NCBI RefSeq assembly: GCF_001953865.1
Contig: NZ_MQUQ01000010.1
Coordinates: forward strand, 1 to 47,857
DNA from: Amycolatopsis coloradensis
GTDB taxonomy: Bacteria > Actinomycetota > Actinomycetes > Mycobacteriales > Pseudonocardiaceae
DNA: 47,857 bases
Direction: 5' to 3'
Shown: positions 32,166 through 40,249 of the stretch, one piece after another
How the letters are laid out: every line of letters starts with the position of its first letter
Numbering within the stretch: the first letter of the stretch is position 1
Position numbers and translations under genes: made by a program
Notes under the pieces: model-generated
What the model saw: the letters and a program-made list of their open reading frames with translations, nothing else
Told to the model about the DNA's origin: nothing
Databases searched by the model: none

Positions 32166-33223
32166 TTCCCCAACCATGGCCAGGAATCATCCAGGCCTAC
32201 CCCGACCGGATCCCGGTCCCGTCCGGCGCGAAGGTGATCACCCTCGGCGAGGGCAACACCCCGTTGTTGCCCGCGGCGCACCTCTCGGAACTGACCGGCT
32301 GCGAGGTCTACCTCAAGGTCGAAGGCGTGAACCCGACCGGGTCGTTCAAGGACCGCGGGATGACCGTCGCCATCACGCACGCGCTCGCCAGCGGGCTCAA
32401 GGCGGTCATCTGCGCGTCCACCGGCAACACGTCGGCGTCGGCCGCCGCCTACGCGGCCCGTGCCGGGCTCACCTGCGCGGTGCTGGTGCCCCAGGGCAAG
32501 ATCGCGATGGGCAAACTCGCCCAGGCCGTGCAGCACGGCGCGCGGATCCTCCAGGTGGACGGCAACTTCGACGACTGCCTCGAACTGGCGCAGAAGACCG
32601 CGATCGATTACCCGGTGACCCTGGTCAACTCGGTGAACCCGGTGCGGATCTCCGGCCAGAAGTCGGCCGCGTACGAGATCTGCGATGTGCTCGGCAAGGC
32701 ACCGGACATCCACTGCCTGCCGGTCGGCAACGCGGGCAACATCACCGCCTACTGGGCGGGGTATTCCGAGTACGCCGGTGACGGTGTGGTGAAGAACACC
32801 CCCCGGATGTTCGGTTTCCAGGCGGCCGGTGCCGCGCCGCTCGTGCACGGCGAGCCGGTGGCCGATCCGGACACCATCGCGACCGCGATCCGCATCGGCA
32901 GCCCCGCGTCGTGGGACGGCGCGATGAAGGCGAAAAACGCCTCCGCCGGGCTGTTCGAGGCCATCACCGACGCGAAGATCCTCGAGGCGTACCGGCTGCT
33001 GGCCCGCAAGGAAGGCGTGTTCGTCGAGCCCGCTTCGGCGACCAGTGTCGCGGGCCTGCTCGCCACGGCCGCCGACGGACGACTGCCGAAGGGCTCGACC
33101 GTCGTGTGCACCGTCACCGGTCACGGCCTGAAGGACCCGGCCACGGCGCTGGAGGGCAACGTCGAGGTCGAGCCGCTCGCCGTCGACCCGACCGCCGTCG
33201 CCGCCGCGCTGGACCTGCGATGA
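32162..33223 (+). CDS. thrC: Threonine synthase
   Basis: This 353-aa fold-type II PLP enzyme turns O-phosphohomoserine into threonine. It has LGEGNTPLLPA, the PLP lysine in GVNPTGSFKDRGM, ASTGNTSASAAAYAARAG and the phosphate loop LPVGNAGNITAYW. It is the compact actinobacterial type. The GTG start overlaps the hom stop (GTGA) and its stop overlaps thrB (ATGA), so hom, thrC and thrB are translationally coupled. Confidence 0.97.
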   Translation: MIPQPWPGIIQAYPDRIPVPSGAKVITLGEGNTPLLPAAHLSELTGCEVYLKVEGVNPTGSFKDRGMTVAITHALASGLKAVICASTGNTSASAAAYAARAGLTCAVLVPQGKIAMGKLAQAVQHGARILQVDGNFDDCLELAQKTAIDYPVTLVNSVNPVRISGQKSAAYEICDVLGKAPDIHCLPVGNAGNITAYWAGYSEYAGDGVVKNTPRMFGFQAAGAAPLVHGEPVADPDTIATAIRIGSPASWDGAMKAKNASAGLFEAITDAKILEAYRLLARKEGVFVEPASATSVAGLLATAADGRLPKGSTVVCTVTGHGLKDPATALEGNVEVEPLAVDPTAVAAALDLR

Positions 33224-34101
33224 CGTTGCTCAAGATCAAGGTCCCGGCGTCTTCGGCGAACCTCGGACCGGGGTTCGACACATTGGGACTGGCGCTGGCG
33301 CTCTACGACCGGGTCGAACTCCAGATCACCGACGCGGGACTCAAGATCGAGGTGATCGACGCCGGCGCGGGCGGCGTGGACGACGTCCCGACCGACGAAT
33401 CGCACCTGGTCGTGCGGGCTTTCCGGCGCGGCTGCGAGCACCTCGGCCTCCAGCCGCCCGGTCTGCACCTGCGCTGCTTCCACGCCATCCCGCACGCCCG
33501 CGGCCTCGGCTCGTCCGCGGCCGCCGTCGTGACCGGCGTCGCGGCGGCGTACGCGCTGGCCGAGAAGGCCCTGGACGACGACGCGCTGCAACTGGCGGCC
33601 GAGTTCGAAGGGCACGCCGACAACGCGGCGGCGAGCCTGCTGGGCGGCTTCGTGGTCGCCTGGAACGAGGGGATGCGGTTCCGCGCCGAACGTCTTCAGC
33701 CGCATCACGACATCCGGCCCGTGGTCGCGATCCCGGCGCTGCGGTCCTCGACCGACGCCACGCGGGGACTGCTTCCCGCCCAGGTCCCGCACGCCGACGC
33801 GGCGTTCACGGCGGGCCGCGCGGCGCTCGCGGTGCACGCGCTCACCGCGCGCCCCGACCTGTTGCTCTCCGCTACCGAAGATCGGCTCCATCAGCATTAC
33901 CGGGCACCCGCGTATCCGGCGAGCAGCGAACTGGTGCGCGCGCTGAGGGCCGAAGGGGTGGCCGCGGCCATTTCCGGGGCCGGTCCGGCCGTGCTGGCGC
34001 TGACCACCGGGGGAATACTCCCGGCGGGTGTCGACGTCGCGTCTTTCGACGTCACCGAGCTGCCGATCGATCCGGGCGGCGTTCAGGTTGCGGCTCAGTA
34101 A
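33220..34101 (+). CDS. thrB: Homoserine kinase
   Basis: This 293-aa GHMP kinase phosphorylates homoserine. The substrate motif VPASSANLGPGFDTLGLAL, the ATP loop PHARGLGSSAAAVVTG and the third motif AAAISGAGPAVLALT are present. The ATG is coupled to the thrC stop. It is the last gene of the threonine run. A GC-rich inverted repeat (ACCCCGC around CAC, about 34128-34147) follows and may end the transcript. Confidence 0.96.
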   Translation: MTLLKIKVPASSANLGPGFDTLGLALALYDRVELQITDAGLKIEVIDAGAGGVDDVPTDESHLVVRAFRRGCEHLGLQPPGLHLRCFHAIPHARGLGSSAAAVVTGVAAAYALAEKALDDDALQLAAEFEGHADNAAASLLGGFVVAWNEGMRFRAERLQPHHDIRPVVAIPALRSSTDATRGLLPAQVPHADAAFTAGRAALAVHALTARPDLLLSATEDRLHQHYRAPAYPASSELVRALRAEGVAAAISGAGPAVLALTTGGILPAGVDVASFDVTELPIDPGGVQVAAQ

Positions 34102-34151
34102 AGCCTCGGTCACACGCGACGCCCCGCACCCCGCCACGCGGGGGGTGGTTG

Positions 34152-34180
34152 TTGCACCTGGCGGTGACGCGGTCTACGCT
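34152..34180 (+). promoter_or_regulatory. rho promoter
   Basis: -35 TTGCAC (34152-34157) and -10 TACGCT (34175-34180) are 17 bp apart. Transcription from about 34187 leaves a leader of roughly 330 nt before the rho GTG. Confidence 0.5.
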
Positions 34181-34186
34181 CGGGGG

Positions 34187-34520
34187 CGTTCGATCACCGT
34201 GCGTTTCCGCACCCGGTGCCGGTCCAGGTGAGCAGTGTCATCCTTGGCCCGCATCCTTCGTTGATCCGCCAGTTCCGCACACCGCCTGGCAAGCGGGAGT
34301 GGCGGAGGGACGCAGGCGGGTTCCCGGTTCCGGCGGTGCCGAATTCCACTTCCTCCGTTTGGAGGAGGCAAACCCCTGTGCTGGAGGCCTTCTAGCTGTG
34401 TTCAACACGGCCGAGGAGCTGATCGCCCGTATCGGGGGACAGATACGCCGTTTCGCAATCGGACGCGAACGGCGGTCCGCTGATCCGCCTGGAGGCGTGG
34501 ATCGGTCAGGAAGGACATTT
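34187..34520 (+). other. Long rho leader (about 330 nt)
   Basis: No independent gene is recognisable here. The leader contains a TCCTCC-GTTT-GGAGGA hairpin (34351-34366), whose right arm would look like a Shine-Dalgarno. It also holds a GTG-initiated frame from 34398 that runs open and in phase into rho. Long leaders fit Rho autoregulation by premature termination, but that is an inference. Confidence 0.4.
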
Positions 34521-36554
34521 GTGAGCAACACCGATCTTTTGAGCGACGTCGAAGGTGGCGCCGCCGAGTCGAACGGCGCCGTCGCTCCCAAGCGGACGGT
34601 CGGCGGGTTGACCGGCAAGACCGTCGCGGAACTCCGCTCGATCGCTGGGGACCTCGGCATCGGCGAGACCACGGGTATGCGTAAGGGCGACCTGATCGCG
34701 GCCATCCGCGAGCGTCAGGGCAAGACCAAGCGCAAGTCCCCCGCCGCGGCGAGCGAAACGCTTCCGCTCGAGGGGATCGATGCGCCGCGTAAGGCTCCCA
34801 AGGCCGAAGCGCCCAAGACGGAGGCCCCGAAGCAGGAGGCCCCGAAGACCGAGACGCCGAAGACCGAGGCGCCGAAGGCGGAGGCCGCACCGGCTGAAGC
34901 CCCGCGCGCCGAGAAGGCCGAAAAGGTCTCGGAGAACGGTTCCACGCCCGCCGCCGAGCGGCCCGCCCAGCAGGAGAACCAGCAGGACGGCCAGTCGCAG
35001 GAGGAGGGCGGCCGCGGCCGTCGTCGCCGCGGCTCCAACCGCGCCGCGGGTTCGCCCGAGCAGGGTGGCCAGCAGCGTGACCGCGGTGAGCAGCGTGAGC
35101 GCGGCGACCGCAACGAACGCGGCGACCGCAACGAGCGTGGCGACCGCAACGAGCGCGGCGATCGTGGCGAGCAGGGTGGAAACCGTCAGGGCAACCGGGA
35201 CGGCAACCGCGACAACCGCGGCCAGGACAACCGCCAGCGCAACCAGCAGGGCGGTGGCCAGGACAACAGCCAGCGTCAGGGCCAGGGCCAGCAGGGTGAC
35301 GACGACGAGGAAGGCGGCCGTCGCGGCCGTCGCTTCCGCGACCGTCGCCGCCGGGGTGCCGGCGGTGGCCGCGAACAGGCCGGTTCGCCCGACACCGAGA
35401 TCCGCGAGGACGACGTCCTGCTGCCCGTCGCGGGCATCCTGGACGTGCTCGACAACTACGCGTTCGTGCGTACCTCGGGCTACCTCGCCGGGCCGAACGA
35501 CGTGTACGTCTCGCTTTCGCTGGTCCGCAGGTACGGTCTGCGCCGCGGTGACGCCATCACCGGTGTCGTGCGCCAGCCGCGCGACGGTGAGCAGCAGCGG
35601 CAGAAGTTCAACCCGCTGGTGCGCGTCGACTCGATCAACGGCCTGGAGCCGGACGAGGCGAAGCGTCGTCCCGAGTTCACCAAGCTGACCCCGCTGTACC
35701 CGAACGAGCGGCTGCGCCTCGAGACCGAGTCGCACAAGCTCACCACCCGCGTCATCGACCTGGTGATGCCGGTCGGCAAGGGGCAGCGTGCCCTGATCGT
35801 GTCTCCGCCGAAGGCCGGTAAGACCACGATCATGCAGGACATCGCGAACGCGATCTCCACGAACAACCCCGAGTGCCACCTGATGGTCGTCCTCGTCGAC
35901 GAGCGTCCGGAAGAGGTCACCGACATGCAGCGGTCGGTGAAGGGTGAGGTCATCGCCTCGACCTTCGACCGCCCGCCGTCCGACCACACCTCGGTCGCGG
36001 AGCTGGCCATCGAGCGGGCGAAGCGCCTGGTCGAGATGGGCCACGACGTCGTCGTGCTGCTCGACTCGATCACTCGTCTCGGTCGTGCGTACAACCTGGC
36101 GGCCCCGGCTTCCGGCCGGATCCTCTCGGGTGGTGTCGACTCGACCGCGCTGTTCCCGCCGAAGCGTTTCCTCGGCGCGGCGCGCAACATCGAGAACGGC
36201 GGTTCGCTGACGATCTTCGCCACGACGATGGTCGAGACCGGATCCACCGGTGACACGGTCATCTTCGAGGAGTTCAAGGGCACCGCGAACGCGGACCTCA
36301 AGCTCGACCGGAAGATCGCCGAGCGGCGCGTGTTCCCCGCGGTGGACATCGCTCCGTCCGGTACCCGCAAGGAAGATCTGCTGCTTTCGCCGGACGAGCT
36401 CGCGGTCACCCACAAGCTGCACCGGGTGCTGCACGCGCTGGACTCGCAGCAGGCCATCGACCTGCTGATCTCGCGTCTGCGCAAGACGAAGACCAACCTC
36501 GAGTTCCTCATGCAGGTCTCGAAGACGGCCCTCGGCTCGAACGACGACGACTGA
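34521..36554 (+). CDS. rho: Transcription termination factor Rho
   Basis: This 677-aa hexameric RNA-dependent ATPase has a Rho_N domain (about 30-65, KTVAELRSIAGDLGIGETTGMRKGDLIAAIRERQG). A long disordered insert (about 75-288) runs from Lys/Pro/Glu repeats to Arg/Gly/Asn/Gln repeats. The RNA-binding domain (ILDVLDNYAFVRTSGYLAGPNDVYVS) and the ATPase, with Walker A SPPKAGKTT (Lys434) and VVLVDERPEEVTDM, follow. The insert makes it much longer than the 419-aa E. coli protein, as in other high-GC actinobacteria. The start is the GTG at 34521, with AGGAAGGA upstream. Confidence 0.97.
   Translation: MSNTDLLSDVEGGAAESNGAVAPKRTVGGLTGKTVAELRSIAGDLGIGETTGMRKGDLIAAIRERQGKTKRKSPAAASETLPLEGIDAPRKAPKAEAPKTEAPKQEAPKTETPKTEAPKAEAAPAEAPRAEKAEKVSENGSTPAAERPAQQENQQDGQSQEEGGRGRRRRGSNRAAGSPEQGGQQRDRGEQRERGDRNERGDRNERGDRNERGDRGEQGGNRQGNRDGNRDNRGQDNRQRNQQGGGQDNSQRQGQGQQGDDDEEGGRRGRRFRDRRRRGAGGGREQAGSPDTEIREDDVLLPVAGILDVLDNYAFVRTSGYLAGPNDVYVSLSLVRRYGLRRGDAITGVVRQPRDGEQQRQKFNPLVRVDSINGLEPDEAKRRPEFTKLTPLYPNERLRLETESHKLTTRVIDLVMPVGKGQRALIVSPPKAGKTTIMQDIANAISTNNPECHLMVVLVDERPEEVTDMQRSVKGEVIASTFDRPPSDHTSVAELAIERAKRLVEMGHDVVVLLDSITRLGRAYNLAAPASGRILSGGVDSTALFPPKRFLGAARNIENGGSLTIFATTMVETGSTGDTVIFEEFKGTANADLKLDRKIAERRVFPAVDIAPSGTRKEDLLLSPDELAVTHKLHRVLHALDSQQAIDLLISRLRKTKTNLEFLMQVSKTALGSNDDD
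35100..35171 (+). repeat. 18-bp coding repeats in the Rho insert
   Basis: Three units encoding RGDRNE (35100-35117, 35118-35135, 35136-35153) are followed by a degenerate RGDRGE unit. They are in frame, so copy number can change without breaking rho. Confidence 0.85.
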
Positions 36555-36568
36555 TTTCTCGGTCTCGA

Positions 36569-36625
36569 AGTACAGGAAGGCCCCCTTCCTTGCGCCAGGC
36601 GCAAGGAAGGGGGCCTTCCTGTACT
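36569..36625 (+). terminator. 28-bp-arm palindrome after rho
   Basis: Perfect 28-nt arms (36569-36596 and 36598-36625) are separated by a single A. The core is AGGAAGGCCCCCTTCCTTGC. It begins 14 nt after the rho stop. It shares GGCCCCCTTCC with 1-68. Rho's own mRNA thus seems to end at a factor-independent-type hairpin. Confidence 0.85.
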
Positions 36626-36903
36626 CGCGCCGGGGAGCGCACCACCCGTCCGACTCCCGGCCCGGACGCCGGCCGAGCGCCCGGGGCTGCCGGGGCGGGT
36701 AAAGACGGTGAGCGCCGCCGGTGCGCGATGGCGGAACCCTCCGCGGCCGTGTCGTCCGCCGGATCACGCGTGTCGTCCATCTGGACACGCGTGTCGTCCA
36801 TCCAGTCACGCGACACGGCCAGTCCGGAACGAGAAGCTCACATGCACCAGCGGTACGCCTACCCGGCAGGGCAAGAACACCGGTAGCCGGTCAAGCCCTC
36901 ATG
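36626..36903. other. Non-coding space after rho
   Basis: About 280 nt between two hairpins. The only structure seen is the 21-bp tandem repeat at 36749-36811. No convincing gene is present on either strand; one minus-strand frame translates the repeat as MDDTR units but has no gene-like neighbours or ribosome site. Confidence 0.6.
36749..36811. repeat. Three 21-bp tandem repeats
   Basis: Units 36749-36769, 36770-36790 and 36791-36811 share GTGTCGTCC at the left and CACGC at the right, with divergent middles. The junctions create ACGCGTG palindromes. The unit is 21 bp, two helical turns. Confidence 0.8.
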
Positions 36904-36938
36904 AGTGGGTGAAGACGGTGGGACCGTCTTCACCCACT
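36904..36938 (-). terminator. Hairpin after the CHAP-like gene
   Basis: Perfect 16-nt arms AGTGGGTGAAGACGGT / ACCGTCTTCACCCACT surround GGG, 13 nt past the stop of the minus-strand gene. It is related to the palindrome at 47683-47728. Confidence 0.8.
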
Positions 36939-36951
36939 TACGAACAGGTGC

Positions 36952-37497
36952 TCAGCGGTGCGGGACCGCGGCAGGAGTCCAGCCCCGGTAGTTGTTGAAG
37001 TAGTGCACGCTCGACGCGTGGCCGATCTTGCCGCCGATGCTGGAGGCGTAGATCCCGCCGGAGCCGTCGGCGATGCCGACGTGGCCCCACTGGCTGATGT
37101 TCCAGTACACGAAGGAGCCCTTCGGCGGCGTCCCGGTCGTGTGCTTCGGGCTCGCGCCGTTCCAGTGCGCGTTGGCCGAGGCCCAGACGCCAGTGGTGCC
37201 GTACGCGTTCTCGACGGCCTTCTCGCAGAGGCCCTGGTACGCGGTGGAGCCGGCCTTGTTCTTGAACCACTGGACGGCGCCGGCGGGCGTGCCGTCACCG
37301 GCGCCCTGGATCGCGAGGTCACCCTCGGGCACCGTGGTGAACGTGCCCGCCGCGGGGTTGATGTCGGCGGCGGTGATGGTGGCGCCCGCTTCGGGGGCGG
37401 CCGGAGCGGCTCCGGCGACCGGAGCCATGGCGAAGGCCGCGACGGCCAACGCCGCGACGGTCGCGGGCTTCGCCACCTTGGCGAGGATAGTGCGCAT
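36952..37497 (-). CDS. Secreted CHAP-like (NlpC/P60-type) protein
   Basis: This 181-aa protein has a signal peptide (residues 1-30, ending APVAGA|A). The mature part carries a likely catalytic Cys91 in YQGLCEKAVENAYG and a His139 in ISQWGHVGIADGSGG, in the order found in CHAP/NlpC-P60 papain-like hydrolases of cell wall peptides. The third residue could be the following Asp or Asn. GGGAGG precedes the ATG. It may act on peptidoglycan; a non-enzymatic role is possible. A GTTGA-TTAC-TCAAC dyad (37581-37594) lies upstream in an AT-richer spacer. Confidence 0.7.
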   Translation of the reverse strand: MRTILAKVAKPATVAALAVAAFAMAPVAGAAPAAPEAGATITAADINPAAGTFTTVPEGDLAIQGAGDGTPAGAVQWFKNKAGSTAYQGLCEKAVENAYGTTGVWASANAHWNGASPKHTTGTPPKGSFVYWNISQWGHVGIADGSGGIYASSIGGKIGHASSVHYFNNYRGWTPAAVPHR

Positions 37498-37719
37498 GAT
37501 GCCAACCTCCCGTGGAGTATTTTCCAACAGGAGGACGATCTCGTGATCGAGTACAAATTTCATACAACCAGGTGTCGATAGTTGATTACTCAACGTGTTG
37601 GAATATGTCGGGGGAGGGGTGCGTTGACCCCACTGCCAGCGCATCTGGCAAAATCATCCGCTGAAGTCCGGCACCGGTTCACCCCGCTCGGGGACCCGGG
37701 GCCAACGAGAGAGGACACC

Positions 37720-37947
37720 ATGAAAAGCGGTATTCACCCCGAGTACGTGGTCACGAACGTGAACTGCGACTGCGGTAACACCTTCACCACGCGCAGCACC
37801 AAGACCTCCGGCAACCTCCACGTCGAGATCTGCTCCAACTGCCACCCGTTCTACACCGGCAAGCAGAAGCTCATGGACACCGGCGGCCGCGTCGCGCGCT
37901 TCGAGGCTCGCTACGGCAAGCGCAAGAAGGCCGAAGACGCCAAGTAG
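37720..37947 (+). CDS. rpmE: 50S ribosomal protein L31 (zinc-binding type)
   Basis: This 75-aa ribosomal protein starts MKSGIHPEYVVTNV. Cys16, Cys18, Cys38 and Cys41 (CDC and CSNC) make it the zinc-binding C+ form. It binds the central protuberance of the 50S subunit. GAGAGAGGA gives a ribosome site. A possible promoter is TTGACC (37624-37629) with CAAAAT (37649-37654). It is followed by a terminator and then prfA. Confidence 0.97.
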   Translation: MKSGIHPEYVVTNVNCDCGNTFTTRSTKTSGNLHVEICSNCHPFYTGKQKLMDTGGRVARFEARYGKRKKAEDAK

Positions 37948-37955
37948 CTTGTTCG

Positions 37956-37989
37956 ACGGCGCCTACCCGCATGTCCGGGTAGGCGCCGT
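37956..37989 (+). terminator. Intrinsic terminator after rpmE
   Basis: Perfect 14-nt arms ACGGCGCCTACCCG / CGGGTAGGCGCCGT enclose 6 nt and are followed by TTTTCGTTGT. This is the only hairpin in the window with a classic T-rich tail. Confidence 0.9.
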
Positions 37990-38025
37990 TTTCGTTGTCT
38001 GGCCAAAGGTCTTGAGAGAGGTGGA

Positions 38026-39099
38026 GTGGTGGATTCGAGTTCGCTGAAGGGTCTGCTCGAAGAGCACGCCCAGCTGGAAGAGCAGCTGGCCGACCCGTCC
38101 GTGCACGCCGATCAGACGCGCGCGCGCAAGCTCGGCCGCCGTTATGCGGAGCTGAGCCCGGTCGTCAAGACCGTCCGAGAGCTCGACACCGCCCGCGACG
38201 ACCTCGAAACGGCGAAGGAATTGGTGTCGGAGGACGCGACCTTCGCGGCCGAGGCCGAGGAGATCTCCGCCAAGATCCCCGTGCTGGAGGCCAAGCTCAC
38301 CGAGCTGCTCCTGCCGCGTGACCCGTACGACGGTTCCGACGTGGTCATGGAGATCAAGTCGGGGGAAGGCGGCGAGGAGTCGGCGCTGTTCGCCGGCGAC
38401 CTGCTGCGCATGTACCTGCGCTACGCGGAACGTCACGGCTGGAAGGCCGAGGTGCTCGACTCGGTCGACTCGGATCTCGGCGGCTTCAAGGACGTCACCG
38501 TGTCCATCAAGAGCCGTACGGCCGACGTCGACGGTGTCTGGGCGCGGTTGAAGTTCGAGGGCGGGGTGCACCGCGTGCAGCGCGTGCCCGCCACCGAGTC
38601 GCAGGGCCGTATCCACACCTCCGCGTCCGGCGTGCTCATCTACCCCGAGCCCGAGGACGTCGAGGTCGAAATCGACCCGAACGACCTGCGGATCGACGTC
38701 TATCGTTCGTCCGGTCCCGGCGGTCAGAGCGTGAACACGACCGACTCGGCCGTGCGCATCACGCACCTTCCGACCGGAGTGGTCGTCTCGTGCCAGAACG
38801 AGAAGTCGCAGATCCAGAACCGTGCCCGCGCTCTGCAGGTGCTGCAAGCCCGCCTTCAGGCGATCGCCGAGGAAGAGGCCGCCGCGAAGGCTTCGGACGC
38901 CCGTCGTTCGCAGGTCCGGACGGTCGACCGCTCCGAGCGTGTCCGCACCTACAACTTCGCCGAGAACCGCATCGCCGACCACCGGGTGAACTACAAGGCG
39001 TACAACCTGGACCAGGTCCTCGATGGCGACCTCGACGGCGTGCTGGACGCGCTCATCACCGCGGACCGCGAGGAACGTCTCTCCGCCCACGCGGGATGA
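38026..39099 (+). CDS. prfA: Peptide chain release factor 1
   Basis: This 357-aa factor recognises UAA and UAG stop codons. The anticodon-mimic RVPATESQGRIHTSA (PAT) and the peptidyl-hydrolysis GGQ loop SSGPGGQSVNTTDSAVRITH are intact. The Gln of GGQ is the methylation target of PrmC, encoded 5.4 kb downstream. The GTG at 38026 is used; a second GTG directly follows. GAGAGAGGTGGA is the ribosome site. The TGA overlaps an ATG (39096) of a decayed gene. Confidence 0.97.
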   Translation: MVDSSSLKGLLEEHAQLEEQLADPSVHADQTRARKLGRRYAELSPVVKTVRELDTARDDLETAKELVSEDATFAAEAEEISAKIPVLEAKLTELLLPRDPYDGSDVVMEIKSGEGGEESALFAGDLLRMYLRYAERHGWKAEVLDSVDSDLGGFKDVTVSIKSRTADVDGVWARLKFEGGVHRVQRVPATESQGRIHTSASGVLIYPEPEDVEVEIDPNDLRIDVYRSSGPGGQSVNTTDSAVRITHLPTGVVVSCQNEKSQIQNRARALQVLQARLQAIAEEEAAAKASDARRSQVRTVDRSERVRTYNFAENRIADHRVNYKAYNLDQVLDGDLDGVLDALITADREERLSAHAG

Positions 39100-39370
39100 G
39101 TGTCAGGTATCCGGAAATGCGGGCGATGGTCATCGACGCCGTCCGCGCGTTCTCGGACGCTTCACGAGGCAGCTGAACGCACTGGACGATGTCCGGATGC
39201 GTGACGAGCGCGAGGCGGCGGCCTTCGGTCCGCTGAACGACGCTCTAAAGAACCTGTTCGCCAAGCTGGGCACGGAGCTGTCGGACGAGGAGTACCTGAA
39301 CGCGGCCGAATGGGCGCAGGTGGTCGCCGCGGCCAAGGATGCTTTGACGGTTCTCCTGGAGAATCGCTAG
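39096..39370 (+). pseudogene. Decayed small gene coupled to prfA
   Basis: An ATG overlapping the prfA stop opens MSVRYPEMRAMVIDAVRAFSDASRGS, which stops at once (39176). The next frame continues from about 39175 with NALDDVRMRDEREAAAFGPLNDALKNLFAKLGTELSDEEYLNAAEWAQVVAAAKDALTVLLENR. The two parts look like the start and end of a small actinobacterial family (SCO4402-like, from memory), with the middle deleted and a frameshift. The ATGA overlap suggests that the intact gene was coupled to prfA. Confidence 0.6.
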
Positions 39371-40104
39371 CCCGGCTCGGTGTAGAACGGGTCGTCCTCC
39401 AGCCCGGTGTGGATGGCCCGGACGGACATGTCCACGCGGGAGAGCCGCTCGGTCACCTCGTTCGTGACCCTGCCGAGCGCCTCTTCGCCGCTTTCCCCGG
39501 CGACAGCGGGGAAAGCCGACAGCAGCACCGCTTCGCAGGGACCCGCGTCCGTGCTGATCCGGATCAGTGACGCCGCGAGGTCGGTCACGGGCCCGCCGCA
39601 CAGGTCCACGGCCAGCCGCAGGTCCCCGGTGGGGACGTAGAGATGCACCCGCGAAATGACATCTGTTTCCGCGCGCGGGGTGAAATCGTGGCGGGGTACG
39701 TACGCCGGTTCGCGCGGGTCGGTGCCACCGACGGCCGCCATCAAGGAATAGAGCGTGCAGCCGTCGGCCGGGGTGTCGTAAGCGTCGTAGCTTCCGTATT
39801 GCCCGGTCTCCGGCGTGCCGTGGATTTCGAAGAATTCCGCATTCAGGCCGAAGTGGAAGAGCGCGGGTACGGCGGCGCGGTGCAGTGTGTCGGCGAGCTC
39901 TTCACCGTCCGCGGGCGGCGTGCGATAGCCGACGGAGACCGAATAGCCCTTCCAGCCGCCTTCGGGATCCGCCCGGCAGATCTCCAGTTCGGTGGCCTCG
40001 AACTCGCCGATGAAGCGGTCACCCAGTGCGGCGGCGGTGGCGAAATCGTCGGTTTCGATATTCGCGGATATCCGCGTGACGACTTCCGTTTCCCGGAGAT
40101 CCAT
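39367..40104 (-). CDS. Hypothetical protein (245 aa)
   Basis: I do not recognise this soluble acidic protein. It has no signal peptide or membrane segment. The N-terminal half (FATAAALGDRFIGEFEATELEICRADPEGGWKGYSVSVGYR) and the C-terminal half (RVHLYVPTGDLRLAVDLCGG...SLIRISTDAGPCEAVLLSAFPA) both read as beta-rich. Its 3' end overlaps the decayed gene by 4 nt, convergently. Its unit is isolated: the nearest gene upstream runs the other way. A coding origin is supported by length and typical codon use. Confidence 0.6.
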   Translation of the reverse strand: MDLRETEVVTRISANIETDDFATAAALGDRFIGEFEATELEICRADPEGGWKGYSVSVGYRTPPADGEELADTLHRAAVPALFHFGLNAEFFEIHGTPETGQYGSYDAYDTPADGCTLYSLMAAVGGTDPREPAYVPRHDFTPRAETDVISRVHLYVPTGDLRLAVDLCGGPVTDLAASLIRISTDAGPCEAVLLSAFPAVAGESGEEALGRVTNEVTERLSRVDMSVRAIHTGLEDDPFYTEPG

Positions 40105-40249
40105 GACTATTTCGCTTGCCCTTCGGCGACTACAGGTACGTGCAGCCTACGGGCGGCACGGCCGGGCGCCCGATCGGGCCTGTCGCCGATTCCCCGCTTC
40201 CGCTACGGTCCCTGGGCGGTAAGGGAAATCTGTCCGGGTAACACGAATC

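Noticed and set aside
29358..32177. A 939-codon open frame antisense to lysA and hom
   Set aside because: High-GC shadow frame: it is rich in Arg, Gly, His and Val, has no recognisable domain, and exactly mirrors two solid genes on the other strand.
34149..34520. N-terminal extension of Rho in the open upstream frame
   Set aside because: The upstream residues lack family character, while GTG 34521 has AGGAAGGA and gives the standard start SNTDLLSDV.
34506..36809. A 767-codon open frame antisense to rho
   Set aside because: Repeats such as LALALTLAVVLATALLVALAVV are the complement of the Rho low-complexity insert; there is no ribosome site or family.
37498..37600. Possible c-di-AMP riboswitch before the CHAP-like gene
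   Set aside because: Such switches are common before actinobacterial wall hydrolases, but the leader is short and none of the conserved paired elements could be recognised.
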